From Propionibacteriaceae bacterium (GTDB taxonomy: Bacteria > Actinomycetota > Actinomycetes > Propionibacteriales > Propionibacteriaceae): a stretch of 64,000 nucleotides of DNA. The notes below the pieces were generated by a model. The model saw only the letters and a program-made list of their open reading frames with translations. It did not search any database and was not told where the DNA came from. A program made the translations under genes and the position numbers. The stretch lies in contig JAISUR010000002.1 of assembly GCA_031271975.1 (NCBI GenBank), forward strand, positions 1 through 64,000, read 5' to 3'. Numbering within the stretch: position 1 is the stretch's first letter; each line of letters begins with the position of its first letter. This document shows positions 1-9,065 of this stretch, in pieces.

Positions 1-269
1 TACTTCCCGCAAGGCAGCGCGGTAAGCACCCACACTTCCTGCAGCACTTTCAACGCCGCGTACGAGTACTTCCTGCCCCTAGGTTTTCGCTTCACAGCCC
101 ACGCGGGCCCCTTCCTGACTGACGCGTTACGCAACTGCACCCTCGCGTTCACCCGCGACCAGCCAGTATCCTCGCAAAGCCGATCCAGGATCCGGCCCTT
201 CTCTTTCTTCGAAGCCCGCGCGTACCCGCCAGCGAACTTCTTCGTCAACGCTCTCTTAACAGCCATCGG
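1..269 (-). CDS. Transposase (integrase-type), 5' part only, cut by window edge
   Basis: The minus strand reads 89 open codons from an ATG at 269 and runs off the left edge. The translation begins MAVKRALTKKFAGGYARASK and continues with KEKGRILDRLCEDTGW, then a Lys/Arg-rich stretch (KRKPRGRKYSY) and ends near LPCGK. From memory this pattern (a KxxKGRILDE-like motif, basic linker, then a CGK motif) is typical of the N-terminal DNA-binding part of integrase-like IS transposases; the DDE catalytic domain would lie outside the window. An in-frame ATG at 287 is possible, but GGAGGA lies 9 nt before the ATG at 269, so 269 is preferred. I cannot assign the IS family or tell whether the element is intact. 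Confidence 0.7.
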
Positions 270-335
270 CAGTGATTCCTCCATACGCCCAAACGAAACA
301 CCGCCCACACCCCAAACCCCGACAAACACGCCAAG

Positions 336-382
336 ATTTCGCGATCAAACACACTTGAGGCACGCGCACCATTTCGCGATCA
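336..382. repeat. Pair of 12-bp direct repeats, possible IS end
   Basis: ATTTCGCGATCA occurs twice, at 336-347 and 371-382, each containing the palindrome TCGCGA. The copies lie between the transposase start and glpK. They could be subterminal transposase-binding repeats marking the end of the insertion element, or an operator for glpK. No further gene is seen between 270 and 460. Confidence 0.4.
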
Positions 383-460
383 CATTAGATGAGTCTCGTC
401 GGACGGTGGAAGCGCTGCTCAGCGCCGGGTAGTGTGTTCGCAAGCGGCAAGGAGGCTATT

Positions 461-1960
461 GTGAGCGACTATGTCCTAGCCATCGACCAGGGAACGACGA
501 GTTCGCGGGCGATCATTTTCAACCACGGCGGGCAGATTGTCTCCGTCGGCCAGAAGGAACACGCGCAACTGCTGCCGCGGGCAGGCTGGGTGGAACACGA
601 CGCATTGGAGATCTGGGCGAACGTGCGCGAAGTCGTGGCCGAGGCGTTGGCAAAAGCGTCCCTGAACCGGGGCAACATCGCGGCGGTCGGAGTCACCAAC
701 CAGCGCGAAACGACGCTGGTGTGGGACCGGGCCACCGGACAGCCAGTCCATCCCGCGATCGTGTGGCAGGACACCCGCACCGACCAGATCTGCGCCGAAT
801 TGGCCGGCGGGCAAGGGGCGGAACGCTACCAGAGCCGGGTAGGCCTGCCGCTGGCGACGTATTTCGCCGGGCCCAAGATCAAGTGGCTGTTGGACAACGT
901 GCCGGGTCTGCGGGAAGGCGCCGAGGCGGGCCGGTTGATCGCCGGCACGATGGATTCCTGGGTGATTTGGAACTTGACCGGCGGGCCGGACGGGGGCGTC
1001 CACGTCACCGATGTCACGAATGCGTCGCGCACCATGCTGATGGGGTTGGAGACCCTGGCTTGGGACGGGGAAATCTGCGCCGACATGGGCATTCCCATGC
1101 GCATGCTTCCGGAAATCCGCTCGTCGGCCGAGGTTTACGGACACGGCCGCGCCCAAGGGCTGCTACCCGGCGTGCCCATCGCCGCCGCGCTTGGCGACCA
1201 GCAGGCGGCCACCTTCGGCCAAGCTTGCTTCGCTCCCGGCATGGCCAAGAACACCTACGGCACCGGCTGCTTCATGTTGCTCAACACCGGCTCGGCGCCG
1301 GTTTTCTCGCGCAACGGCTTGTTGACGACGTTGTGCTACCAGATTGGGCCCGCAGATCCCGTCTACGCCTTGGAGGGCTCCATCGCCGTCACCGGCTCGC
1401 TGGTGCAATGGCTGCGCGACAATCTGGGCTTGATCTCCACGGCCGCCGAGATCGAGGAACTGGCCAAGAGTGTGCCAGACAACGGCGGATGCTACTTCGT
1501 GCCGGCCTTCTCCGGATTGTTCGCCCCCTATTGGCGCTCCGACGCGCGGGGCGCGATCGTGGGCCTGACCCGGTTCGTCAACAAAGGACACCTTGCCCGC
1601 GCGACTTTGGAGGCGTCCGCCTACCAAACCCGCGAGGTGTTGGAAGCGATGGAGGCCGACTCGGGAGTGAAGCTGGCCGAGCTCAAGGTCGATGGCGGCA
1701 TGACGCACAACCAGTTGCTGATGCAGTTCCAGGCGGATCAATTGGGCGTGCCTGTGGTGCGTCCCGTGGTGGCCGAGACGACGGCGTTGGGGGCCGCTTA
1801 TGCCGCCGGAATCGCGGTGGGCTACTGGTCCGGCGAACAGGATGTCACGGCGAACTGGGCTCAGGACGCGCGTTGGGTTCCCGGTGGCGATCCGGCCATC
1901 CGCGAAAGTCAATACCAGGCCTGGAAGAAGGCCGTGACCAAGAGCTTCGACTGGGTTTAG
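461..1960 (+). CDS. glpK: Glycerol kinase
   Basis: Phosphorylates glycerol to sn-glycerol 3-phosphate with ATP in the cytoplasm. The 499-residue protein has the usual family length. It starts [20 protein letters not shown], the FGGY-kinase phosphate-1 motif, has the WQDTRT segment near residue 100, and carries the second FGGY signature around residues 355-395 ([13 protein letters not shown]...[13 protein letters not shown]). The GTG at 461 is chosen because AAGGAGG lies just upstream and the family motif follows at once; the ATG 72 nt further upstream would add an unrelated tail. No glpF or glpD is adjacent, so the gene stands alone next to a probable IS element. Confidence 0.95.
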   Translation: MSDYVLAIDQGTTSSRAIIFNHGGQIVSVGQKEHAQLLPRAGWVEHDALEIWANVREVVAEALAKASLNRGNIAAVGVTNQRETTLVWDRATGQPVHPAIVWQDTRTDQICAELAGGQGAERYQSRVGLPLATYFAGPKIKWLLDNVPGLREGAEAGRLIAGTMDSWVIWNLTGGPDGGVHVTDVTNASRTMLMGLETLAWDGEICADMGIPMRMLPEIRSSAEVYGHGRAQGLLPGVPIAAALGDQQAATFGQACFAPGMAKNTYGTGCFMLLNTGSAPVFSRNGLLTTLCYQIGPADPVYALEGSIAVTGSLVQWLRDNLGLISTAAEIEELAKSVPDNGGCYFVPAFSGLFAPYWRSDARGAIVGLTRFVNKGHLARATLEASAYQTREVLEAMEADSGVKLAELKVDGGMTHNQLLMQFQADQLGVPVVRPVVAETTALGAAYAAGIAVGYWSGEQDVTANWAQDARWVPGGDPAIRESQYQAWKKAVTKSFDWV

Positions 1961-2020
1961 CATTTGCCAAGTCAGCCGCGGAAGGGCAGCCGCTTGTCGG
2001 GGACTGGGCGAGCCTCCTGC

Positions 2021-2050
2021 AATGTTAGTATGTCCTGACATGACGTGTCA
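2021..2050. promoter_or_regulatory. Paired short palindromes after glpK
   Basis: Just downstream of glpK the sequence holds TGTCctGACA followed at once by TGACgTGTCA, two overlapping dyads ending at 2050. They sit before the strong hairpin at 2059. They could bind a regulator or be chance; there is no promoter-type gene start next to them. Confidence 0.2.
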
Positions 2051-2058
2051 ATGAAACA

Positions 2059-2092
2059 GAAGGTGGCAGGGTCCGCAGACCCTGCCACCTTC
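2059..2092. terminator. Bidirectional transcription terminator
   Basis: A perfect 15-bp stem (2059-2073 with 2078-2092), with a 4-nt loop CGCA, lies between the convergent glpK and the membrane protein gene at 2105. It is followed by a TTC-rich stretch. Position and stem strength fit a shared terminator. Confidence 0.85.
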
Positions 2093-2104
2093 TTCGATCC
2101 CCCA

Positions 2105-3469
2105 TTACAGCGGCCGGATGCTCGCCAAGATCGCCACCACCAGGTCGCGGTCGGCTGCGGTCATCGGGGCCCAGTTGTCGTCGGTCGTGATCCCAAAGGC
2201 TCCGGCGCCGAAGTCCAAATCGCTGTCGTCAGCCACGAACAGGCCGATCTCGCTGTACGTGCCGTAGTAGGTGAAGCCGATGTGCACCTCAGCCCCGCTC
2301 AACACCTTCAAGCCCGGAATCGCGCCCAAGTCGTGGTCGCCGCTGAACTGGCCGACGATGTTCCCCGGCTCGCCATCCAGGCGCCGGTCCGGCCAGGCCA
2401 GCATTTCCTTGTTCTCCTTGCCGGCCGTCGTCTTGTCCGAATCGATGCGGATGTCCAGCGTGTCGCCCTCTTCGAAAGGATCCTTCACGACGGAGAAGCC
2501 CTTCGGCAGTTGCACTGAGATGCCGAGTTCGGTGATCTTCCACGTCTTCCACGTCGAGTCCGGCTTCACCGCCCCGATCTTGGGCAAATCTGCCTCGGCC
2601 AGGTCGTCCGGAGCCGACTCGCCGGTGTCCGCGTCCAGCGGGTATCGCTGCGGCGCGAAATCGGCGTTGGCTTGCAGTGTGCCCAGCACGGTGACCACAT
2701 AGTCGAAGTCCTTGGCGATGTCGCCGCCCACATTGCCGGTGTTCGTGGTGAAACTGAAATAGGACCGCGGTGCGAGCTCGTCCGAATCCAGGTTGTGCAG
2801 CGAGATCATGTCCGGATAGCCGTCGAGGCCATCCAACGTGACGAAGATGTCTACGGAGTTCTTGACCACGATGACGTCGCCGGTTTCGCCGCTCACCGTG
2901 CGTCCGCGCAGGCCGGGGATACGTCCCACGACTTCGCAATTCACGCACTCGCTGACCCTGCCGAGGTACTCGGCGTCGTCGTCCTGGCCACCGGTGATCA
3001 ACTCGATGGTGGTGCCTTCGCCCGCGTCATCGAGCGCCGCGGAGTCGGGCGGCTCCACGAACAGGACGCAGCCCATCTCGTCGCAGGAACCCTCGACGAT
3101 CCAGTCGGCCGGATACTGGAAGTCGCCCGGAACATCGATGTCGGAGTACGCCTGCCAACCCGTGGTGTCCAGCATCTCGACGGGCGGCACGGCCGTCGGC
3201 TCCGGCTCGGTCGTTCCAGCGGGCGCCGGGACCGCCTCGACGGTGGGCGGTGTGAACAGGATTGGTGCGGCGAAGGCGGCCGTGGCCCCGGCCAACGCCA
3301 CGATCGCCCCGCCAATGGCCCATTTCAGCCCAGTGGACTTCTTGGCCCGCGTCTTGACCGTTTCGGGATAGACCGGCAGGATTTGCTGTTCGTTTACGGC
3401 TCCGGCCAGGTGTTGGCGGAAGCTCGTTTGCAGATAGTTCTCAAAGTTTTGATCGATTTGCTCGCTCAT
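2105..3469 (-). CDS. Single-pass membrane protein, probable partner of ECF sigma factor
   Basis: A 454-residue protein starting MSEQIDQNFENYL, with an N-terminal cytoplasmic part of about 48 residues, one transmembrane helix near residues 50-72 and a long extracytoplasmic part that begins with a Pro/Thr/Glu-rich stretch. The start codon overlaps the sigma factor stop (ATGA at 3466-3469), so the two genes are co-translated. By position and topology it is likely an anti-sigma factor or a sensor for the sigma factor, but I do not recognise a zinc-binding anti-sigma motif (HxxxCxxC) at its N-terminus. The extracytoplasmic part is not a family I can name. The upstream extension of the reading frame is the sigma gene in another frame and is not used; the ATG at 3469 has AGGGGGAA before it. 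Confidence 0.75.
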   Translation of the reverse strand: MSEQIDQNFENYLQTSFRQHLAGAVNEQQILPVYPETVKTRAKKSTGLKWAIGGAIVALAGATAAFAAPILFTPPTVEAVPAPAGTTEPEPTAVPPVEMLDTTGWQAYSDIDVPGDFQYPADWIVEGSCDEMGCVLFVEPPDSAALDDAGEGTTIELITGGQDDDAEYLGRVSECVNCEVVGRIPGLRGRTVSGETGDVIVVKNSVDIFVTLDGLDGYPDMISLHNLDSDELAPRSYFSFTTNTGNVGGDIAKDFDYVVTVLGTLQANADFAPQRYPLDADTGESAPDDLAEADLPKIGAVKPDSTWKTWKITELGISVQLPKGFSVVKDPFEEGDTLDIRIDSDKTTAGKENKEMLAWPDRRLDGEPGNIVGQFSGDHDLGAIPGLKVLSGAEVHIGFTYYGTYSEIGLFVADDSDLDFGAGAFGITTDDNWAPMTAADRDLVVAILASIRPL

Positions 3470-3951
3470 GATTCCCCCTGTTGGATGTTTGCGCGGAGCT
3501 GTGCCAGCCCGCGATGGAGCAGAGACCTGGCTGTTGTTTCGGGGCAGCCGAGGATCTCCGCGATTTGGGCGAACGACATGTCTTCGTAGTAGCGCATGAT
3601 GACCGCCGCCCGCTGTTTGGTGGGCAGGTTGCCGCACATGCGGCGCACCCAGGTGGTTTCCACCTGTGGCCCTTGGTCCCAACTGTTCGACTGGACTTGG
3701 GCGACCGGGGTTTCCCGGCGGCGCTTGCGCCAAGCCGAAATGTTGGCGTTGACGATGCTGCGGCGCACGTAGGCGAGCGGGTCGTCGCCGAGGCGATCCC
3801 ACCGCTTGTACGCGCCCAGCAGCGCGTCCTGCACGGCGTCGCGGGCATCCTCGCGATTGCCGATGACAAGGAACGCGAACGCTTGCAGCGCCACGGAGTT
3901 CTCCATGGTGAACTGCTCAAACGTCTGCGCGTGCGCTTGAACAATGGTCAT
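3466..3951 (-). CDS. ECF-type RNA polymerase sigma factor (SigE-like)
   Basis: A small 161-residue sigma-70 family protein directing RNA polymerase to a regulon that probably includes this operon. Region 2 is seen at about residues 22-50 (FLVIGNREDARDAVQDALLG, then YKRWDRL), and region 4 near residues 108-155 (LPTKQRAAVIMRYYEDMSFAQIAEILGCPETTARS), a normal sigma-4 helix-turn-helix. The arrangement resembles the actinobacterial SigE family of short sigma factors. It is the first gene of a two-gene minus-strand operon with the membrane protein. The target promoters cannot be deduced here. Confidence 0.9.
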   Translation of the reverse strand: MTIVQAHAQTFEQFTMENSVALQAFAFLVIGNREDARDAVQDALLGAYKRWDRLGDDPLAYVRRSIVNANISAWRKRRRETPVAQVQSNSWDQGPQVETTWVRRMCGNLPTKQRAAVIMRYYEDMSFAQIAEILGCPETTARSLLHRGLAQLRANIQQGES

Positions 3952-4038
3952 TTTCGTCTCCTGTGAATTGGTTCACAGCCTAACTACGTGTCGGCGCCGC
4001 GTTTTGTTGCACACCCACCTCGCTTCAGCCTCAATTGG

Positions 4039-4187
4039 TGCCCCTGCTGGGGCACACGGACTGCGTCCGAGATCCCGGACCCCACCCCACAAAGTTCTTC
4101 GATACTTTGCGGGGACCCCGGAACCCCACCCCACAAAGTTCTTCGATACTTTGCGGGGACCCCGGAACAGGTCCGGGATGACGGGTG
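4039..4187. repeat. Palindromic repeat A with two tandem copies of repeat B nested in it
   Basis: Repeat A starts with the hairpin TGCCCC-tgct-GGGGCA (4039-4054), then CGGAC-tgc-GTCCG (4057-4069), then the left arm ATCCCGGA (4072-4079). The right arm TCCGGGATGACG comes only at 4172-4183. Between the arms lie two tandem 43-44 bp units, each with the stem CCCCACAAAGT / ACTTTGCGGGG (4085-4114 and 4129-4158) and ending in CCCCGGA. Elsewhere the same A hairpin has a 5-nt loop, so unit B appears inserted into it. The 328-bp gap 3952-4279 otherwise holds only promoter-scale sequence. Confidence 0.85.
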
Positions 4188-4265
4188 GGGTTGTTCTTCG
4201 ACGACGGGAGGGGTTGCTCGCGGCGGCGGATCGAGCTCTTGGCGCTGAGTGTTACAAGCACCCGC

Positions 4266-4271
4266 TAGACT
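4266..4271 (+). promoter_or_regulatory. Probable -10 box of leaderless ABC-F gene
   Basis: TAGACT lies 8 nt before the GTG start at 4280, and there is no Shine-Dalgarno sequence in between. This spacing would place the transcription start at or next to the start codon. Inferred from spacing and the same pattern at other genes here. Confidence 0.5.
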
Positions 4272-4279
4272 CCTACCCC

Positions 4280-5866
4280 GTGTTGGTCGCGCGGGAAGTC
4301 GAGGTGCGGGCGGGGGCCCAGTTGCTGCTCCACCCTGTCTCGTTCCAGATCGCGCCCGGCGACAAGATCGGCTTGGTGGGCCGCAACGGAGCAGGCAAGA
4401 CGACGTTGACCCGGATCTTGGCGGGGGAGGGACTCCCGGCGGCGGGCCAGATCAGCCGCACCGGCCAAATCGGCTACCTGCCGCAAGATCCACGCACCGG
4501 CGACTTGGAGCAGAAGGCCAAGAACCGCATCTTGAGCGCCCGCGGCCTGGACTCGATCATGACCCGGTTGCAGCGCTACTCGGTGGCGATGGCCACCGAC
4601 GAGGCCGCTATGAAGTCTTACGCCCGGGCCGAGGCCGAATTGGCCGCCGCGGGGGGATATGCCGCCGAAGCTGAGGCCGCCCGTATCGCCGCCAACCTGG
4701 GCCTGCCGGACCGGGCCCTGTCACAGCCGTTGGGCACGTTGTCAGGTGGGCAGCGCCGCCGCGTGGAGCTGGCCCGGATCCTGTTCGCCGGGGCGGACAA
4801 CCTGCTGCTCGACGAACCGACCAACCACTTGGACGCCGATTCGATCGTGTGGCTGCGCGGATTCCTGAACTCATATCCCGGCGGGTTGCTGGTGATTTCC
4901 CACGACACGCCCCTGCTGGAAACCACCGTCAACAAGGTATTCCACCTCGACGCGAACCGGGCCGAACTCGACCAATACGCCATGGATTGGAAGCGCTACT
5001 TGCTGCAGCGCGAAGCGGACGAGAAACGCCGCAAGCGCGAACGGGCAAACGCGCAGCGCAAAGCCGACGCTTTGCTCGCCCAGGCCGACAAGATGCGCGC
5101 CAAGGCCACCAAGGCGGTGGCCGCGCAGGTGATGATCAAGCGCGCCGAGAAGCTGCTGTCGGGTGTGGACGCCGAACGTGCGGCGGACAAGGTCGCCAAG
5201 ATTCGCTTCCCGAAGCCCGCGCCGGTGGGCAAGACTCCCTTGATGGCCGCGGATCTGTCCAAGTCGTATGGTTCGCTGGAAGTATTCACGGATGTGTCGC
5301 TGGCCATCGACCGGGGCTCGCGCGTTGTGGTGCTCGGCCTGAACGGCGCGGGCAAGACGACGCTGCTGCGGTTGCTGTGCGGCCTGGAGCCACCGGATAC
5401 GGGCGAGGTGAAGCCCGGGCACGGCCTCAAGCTCGGCTACTACGCCCAAGAACACGAGCAACTCGACACGTCGCGGACGGTGTTGGAGAACATGATGACC
5501 GCCGCCCCCGACACGATGTCGGAGACTGACGCCCGTTCCGTGTTGGGATCGTTCTTGTTCACCGGCGATGACGTGGAAAAACCCGCCCGGGTGCTCTCGG
5601 GCGGTGAAAAGACCAGGCTGGCGCTGGCAATGTTGGTGGTTTCCGCCGCCAACGTGCTGCTGCTGGACGAGCCGACGAACAACTTGGACCCGGCCTCCCG
5701 CGCGGAGGTGCTGAACGCGATCCGCAGCTACCAGGGCGCCGTAGTTCTCGTCACACACGACGAAGGAGCAGTACACGCCCTGGAACCAGAACGCGTACTG
5801 CTCCTGCCTGACGGCGTTGAAGACCTCTGGGACGAGGGCTACGCCGACCTGGTGTCGCTAGCCTGA
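4280..5866 (+). CDS. ABC-F family ATPase (ribosome-associated type)
   Basis: A soluble twin-ATPase protein of 528 residues with no membrane domain. The first nucleotide-binding domain has Walker A GRNGAGKTT near residue 35, signature LSGGQRRRVELAR and Walker B LLLDEPTNHLD; the second has GLNGAGKTT, LSGGEKTRLALA and LLLDEPTNNLD. Between them is a Lys/Arg/Ala-rich linker (around residues 240-300) typical of ABC-F proteins, which act on the ribosome in translation or antibiotic protection. Which subgroup it belongs to (EttA, Uup or a resistance type) I cannot say. The GTG at 4280 is chosen because the domain starts directly after it; the longer upstream reading frame runs through the palindromic repeats. 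It converges with the aldehyde dehydrogenase gene, 1 nt apart. Confidence 0.9.
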   Translation: MLVAREVEVRAGAQLLLHPVSFQIAPGDKIGLVGRNGAGKTTLTRILAGEGLPAAGQISRTGQIGYLPQDPRTGDLEQKAKNRILSARGLDSIMTRLQRYSVAMATDEAAMKSYARAEAELAAAGGYAAEAEAARIAANLGLPDRALSQPLGTLSGGQRRRVELARILFAGADNLLLDEPTNHLDADSIVWLRGFLNSYPGGLLVISHDTPLLETTVNKVFHLDANRAELDQYAMDWKRYLLQREADEKRRKRERANAQRKADALLAQADKMRAKATKAVAAQVMIKRAEKLLSGVDAERAADKVAKIRFPKPAPVGKTPLMAADLSKSYGSLEVFTDVSLAIDRGSRVVVLGLNGAGKTTLLRLLCGLEPPDTGEVKPGHGLKLGYYAQEHEQLDTSRTVLENMMTAAPDTMSETDARSVLGSFLFTGDDVEKPARVLSGGEKTRLALAMLVVSAANVLLLDEPTNNLDPASRAEVLNAIRSYQGAVVLVTHDEGAVHALEPERVLLLPDGVEDLWDEGYADLVSLA

Positions 5867-5867
5867 C

Positions 5868-7352
5868 CTACTCCGGATAGAACCCTGACGGGGCTTCGGA
5901 GAGATTCACCAAGATGGACTTCTGCTGCGTGTAGTGCTCCAAGATCACCTTGTGCGTCTCACGCCCGATGCCGGAGGCCTTGTAGCCGCCGAACGGCGCG
6001 CCCGCCGGAATCGAGTTGTAGGTGTTGACCCACATGCGGCCGGTCTCGATGGCGCGGCACACCCGGATGGCCCGGTTGATGTCGCGCGTCCAAACCGCCC
6101 CGCCCAAGCCGTAGGCGTTGTCGTTCGCCATGGCGATGACTTCTTCCTCGGTCTTGAACTTGATGACGACGGCCACCGGCCCGAAAATCTCCTCCTGGGC
6201 GACCTTCATGTCGTTGGTCACGTCCACGAGCAGCGTTGGCTTCATGAACGCGCCCTTGGCCAACTCGCCCTCGGTGGCGCGCTCGCCGCCCACGGCGACC
6301 TTCGCGCCCTCGGACTTGGCTTCCTCGACCCAACCGAGGATCTTCTGCACCTGGTTCTCGTCGATCTGCGAGCCCATCTGGGTGTCGGGCTCCCAGGGCA
6401 GGCCGACCTTGATCTTGCCGAATGCCGCCACGGCGTCAGCGATGAACTTGTCGTAGATGTCCTCGTGGACGAAGACGCGCGAACCGGCGCAGCAAACCTG
6501 GCCTTGGTTGAACAGGATGCCCAGTTGCAGGCCGTCCATGGCCATGTCCCACTTGGCGTCCGGGAAATAGATGTTGGCCGACTTGCCGCCGAGTTCCAAA
6601 GTGGCAGGGATGAGCCGGTCTGCGGCGGCCTGCGCGATCTGGCAGCCCACCTCGGTGGAGCCGGTGAAGGCCAGCTTGCGGAAGCCCTTGTGGTCGAGGA
6701 TGTACTGGCCGGACTTGGAGCCCTTGCCGGTGATGACGTTGAACACGCCAGGCGGCAGCACGTCTTGGATCAGCCGCGCGAATTCCAGCACGGACAACGG
6801 GGTGAGCGAACTGGGCTTGAACACCGTGCAGCAGCCGGCGGCCAGCACCGGAGCCAGCTTCCAGGCGGCCATCAGGAACGGGAAGTTCCACGGCACGATC
6901 TGGCCCACGACGCCGATCGGCTCGCGGAGCACGATGGACAGCGTGTTGGAGTCCAGCATCGCGGCCGCGCCCTCTTCAGTGCGCACCGCGCCCGCGAAAT
7001 AGCGGAAGTGGTCAGAGCTGAAGGGCACGTCGATGGCCATCGTCTCGCGGATCGGCTTGCCGTTGTCCAGGGATTCGACCATGGCCAGGTGCTCGGCGTT
7101 GGCGTCGATGATGTCGGCGATCTTGAGCAAGATATCGGCCCTGGCGGCGGGCTCGACTTTCTTCCAGGAGTCGAACGCCTTCCACGCCGCGGCGACCGCG
7201 GCATCGACATCTTGTTCGGTGGCCTCCGCGCAGACGGCGAGTTGTTCGCCATTCGCGGGACAGGTGGTCACAAAAGTGGCCCCATCAGACGCCGGCCGCC
7301 ACTGGCCGTCGATGAAGAGGTCGTATTTCGCTTGCAGGTTTGCTTGCGCCAT
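5868..7352 (-). CDS. NAD(P)-dependent aldehyde dehydrogenase
   Basis: Oxidises an aldehyde to the acid. The 494-residue protein shows the complete class pattern: PWNFPFLMAAWKLAPVLAAG in the cofactor domain, the glutamate motif LELGGKSANIYF, the catalytic cysteine in FNQGQVCCAGSR and the late GYKASGIGRE segment. The ending (HYTQQKSILVNLSEAPSGFYPE) resembles the AldB/ExaC group that takes acetaldehyde or other short aldehydes. The start ATG at 7352 has GAAGGGA 9 nt upstream; the ATG at 7361 would lie directly on the ribosome site. It is transcribed alone on the minus strand, 173 nt after the aminopeptidase gene. It could also serve the amine catabolism module at 16-24 kb, but this is conjecture. 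Confidence 0.9.
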   Translation of the reverse strand: MAQANLQAKYDLFIDGQWRPASDGATFVTTCPANGEQLAVCAEATEQDVDAAVAAAWKAFDSWKKVEPAARADILLKIADIIDANAEHLAMVESLDNGKPIRETMAIDVPFSSDHFRYFAGAVRTEEGAAAMLDSNTLSIVLREPIGVVGQIVPWNFPFLMAAWKLAPVLAAGCCTVFKPSSLTPLSVLEFARLIQDVLPPGVFNVITGKGSKSGQYILDHKGFRKLAFTGSTEVGCQIAQAAADRLIPATLELGGKSANIYFPDAKWDMAMDGLQLGILFNQGQVCCAGSRVFVHEDIYDKFIADAVAAFGKIKVGLPWEPDTQMGSQIDENQVQKILGWVEEAKSEGAKVAVGGERATEGELAKGAFMKPTLLVDVTNDMKVAQEEIFGPVAVVIKFKTEEEVIAMANDNAYGLGGAVWTRDINRAIRVCRAIETGRMWVNTYNSIPAGAPFGGYKASGIGRETHKVILEHYTQQKSILVNLSEAPSGFYPE

Positions 7353-7525
7353 CGGTTGCATTCCCTTCGTGAGGAATGGCACTGCCCGGGGAGGTCTGCG
7401 TCGGAGCCGAGGGCCCTTCCAAGTGAGCGCCATTGCATGGTTGGTGTTCTCAGGCTAGCGCCGCCACACATGAAAAGCACCAGGTTCGACCCAGAAAAAT
7501 CTGTGAATACCGCAAGGGCCCCGGC

Positions 7526-8959
7526 TTACTGTTGGGCTTTGGTCCAGGCTTCCAGCTCCCCAGCGCTGATCGGCAGCGCCGCAGACAGCACCTCTTGCGT
7601 CCCGTCCGGGCGGATCCACACGTCGTCCTCAATCCGCACCCCGACGCCGCGCAACTCCGGCGGCACGGTCAGATCATTCGCGTGGAAGTACAGGCCTGGC
7701 TCCACGGTGAACACCATCCCCGGAGCCAGGTTGGCCCCGTCGTAGCGTTCGACATCGGACTTTGCGCAATCGTGGACATCCAAGCCCAGGTGGTGGCCGA
7801 CGCCGCAGACAATGTAGCGGCGGTGCTGCTGGCCCTCGGGAGAAAGCGCCTCGTCAACGGAGACGGGCAGCAACCCCCAGTCGTGCAAGCCTTGCGCCAG
7901 CACTTCCATGGACGCGTAGTGGAAGTCCAAGAAGTGCGCGCCGTCGACGGCCGCGGCCAGCCCGGCGCGGTGGGAAGCTTCGACCAGGTCGTGTACCCGG
8001 CGCCCGGCAGGCGAGAACTCGCCGGTCGGCGGGATCGTCCGGGTGACGTCGGCGGTGTAGTAGCTGTTGGCTTCCACGCCCATGTCCAGCAGCAGCGGCA
8101 TGTCGGGAATGATGTCCCCGTCGCAGCGCACCCAGTGCAGGGTGGGGGCGTGCGGGCCAGATCCCACGATCGTGGCGTAGCCGACTCCGTTGCCCCAGGC
8201 ACGCGCATGCCGGTCGAAGGTGCCCTGCAGCCAACGCTCACCGCGCGGCATCCGCATCGCCTGGGGGACGGCTCCGGCCACTGCCGCGAAACCGCCCACC
8301 GACGCGTCCACGGCCTCGCGCAACTGCGCGACTTCCCACTCGTCCTTGAACATCCGCAGGTGCGCCAGGGTCTTGTCCAACTCCGCGGAAGCCGGCACAT
8401 GGAACGCCGCCAACTCGTCGCTGGGGACCGTCCCGGAAACCAGCGGATCGGCCAGTTTGCCGAGGGCCGCTTCGAAGGCGGTGTAATTCTGGACGTCCAT
8501 GCCCAGGCCTTCCTGCCAGTCTTCCAGCGCCGCGCTCGGCCCCACCCAAAGCTCGCCGTAGGCGGCGGAGGCAAAGAAATCCCGCTCTCCCGGCTTGGCC
8601 GGCGGGGTCAGGTAGAGCGTGGCGTCGTGCCCGGCGCCGTTCGGGCGCATCACCAGCGCGGCGAACTCGACCTGGGCCCCAACCAGCCAGATGAAGTTGG
8701 AATCGCCGCGGAAGTCGAAGTTGCAGTCGTTGTTGCGCACTGGCGCATGGCCGCAGAAAACGACGATGTCGCGCTGCCCGATCGCGTCGGAGAGCAGCGC
8801 GCGGTGCTTGGCGGCGGCTGCGGCGGCGCCGGGAACCAGGGGAGCGGGCCGCCGTTCGGCGCGCCATCCCTGCCCGATCATCTCGACGAACGCCGGCACC
8901 TCGCTCAGTTTGGGTTTCAACTGGCCGGAATAGGGCGGTTTGTGGGCTAGCAGTGTCAT
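7526..8959 (-). CDS. pepP: Xaa-Pro aminopeptidase (peptidase M24B)
   Basis: Removes an N-terminal residue next to proline. The 477-residue protein has the aminopeptidase P layout: an N-terminal creatinase-like domain (including FRGDSNFIWLVG) and a C-terminal pita-bread metallopeptidase domain. The metal ligands are visible as LLLDMGVEANSYYTADVTRT (two Asp), GVGHHLGLDVHD (His), VEPGLYF (Glu) and VRIEDDVWI (Glu). The ATG at 8959 is preceded by AAGGAG; the longer upstream frame has no family content. It is divergent from fabG, with about 105 nt between them. Confidence 0.92.
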   Translation of the reverse strand: MTLLAHKPPYSGQLKPKLSEVPAFVEMIGQGWRAERRPAPLVPGAAAAAAKHRALLSDAIGQRDIVVFCGHAPVRNNDCNFDFRGDSNFIWLVGAQVEFAALVMRPNGAGHDATLYLTPPAKPGERDFFASAAYGELWVGPSAALEDWQEGLGMDVQNYTAFEAALGKLADPLVSGTVPSDELAAFHVPASAELDKTLAHLRMFKDEWEVAQLREAVDASVGGFAAVAGAVPQAMRMPRGERWLQGTFDRHARAWGNGVGYATIVGSGPHAPTLHWVRCDGDIIPDMPLLLDMGVEANSYYTADVTRTIPPTGEFSPAGRRVHDLVEASHRAGLAAAVDGAHFLDFHYASMEVLAQGLHDWGLLPVSVDEALSPEGQQHRRYIVCGVGHHLGLDVHDCAKSDVERYDGANLAPGMVFTVEPGLYFHANDLTVPPELRGVGVRIEDDVWIRPDGTQEVLSAALPISAGELEAWTKAQQ

Positions 8960-9053
8960 GAGAACTCCTTCGACGGCACAAGCGTAGCGCCGCGACAACT
9001 CGGGCACCCATTTGTTGTGCGTCTCGGACAACAACGCGCGCCCGAGGGCTCGC

Positions 9054-9059
9054 TATTGT
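9054..9059 (+). promoter_or_regulatory. Probable -10 box of leaderless fabG
   Basis: TATTGT is 6 nt before the GTG start at 9066 and no ribosome-binding site is present, so the transcript likely starts at the codon itself. Confidence 0.5.
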
Positions 9060-9065
9060 GATCCG

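Noticed and set aside
4031..4261. Small open frames in the repeat region before the ABC-F gene
   Set aside because: Their sequence is translated palindromes (for example RHPGPVPGSPQS), with no ribosome site.
5934..7745. 603-codon plus-strand frame opposite aldehyde dehydrogenase
   Set aside because: High-GC shadow frame; the other strand has a complete aldehyde dehydrogenase with catalytic residues.
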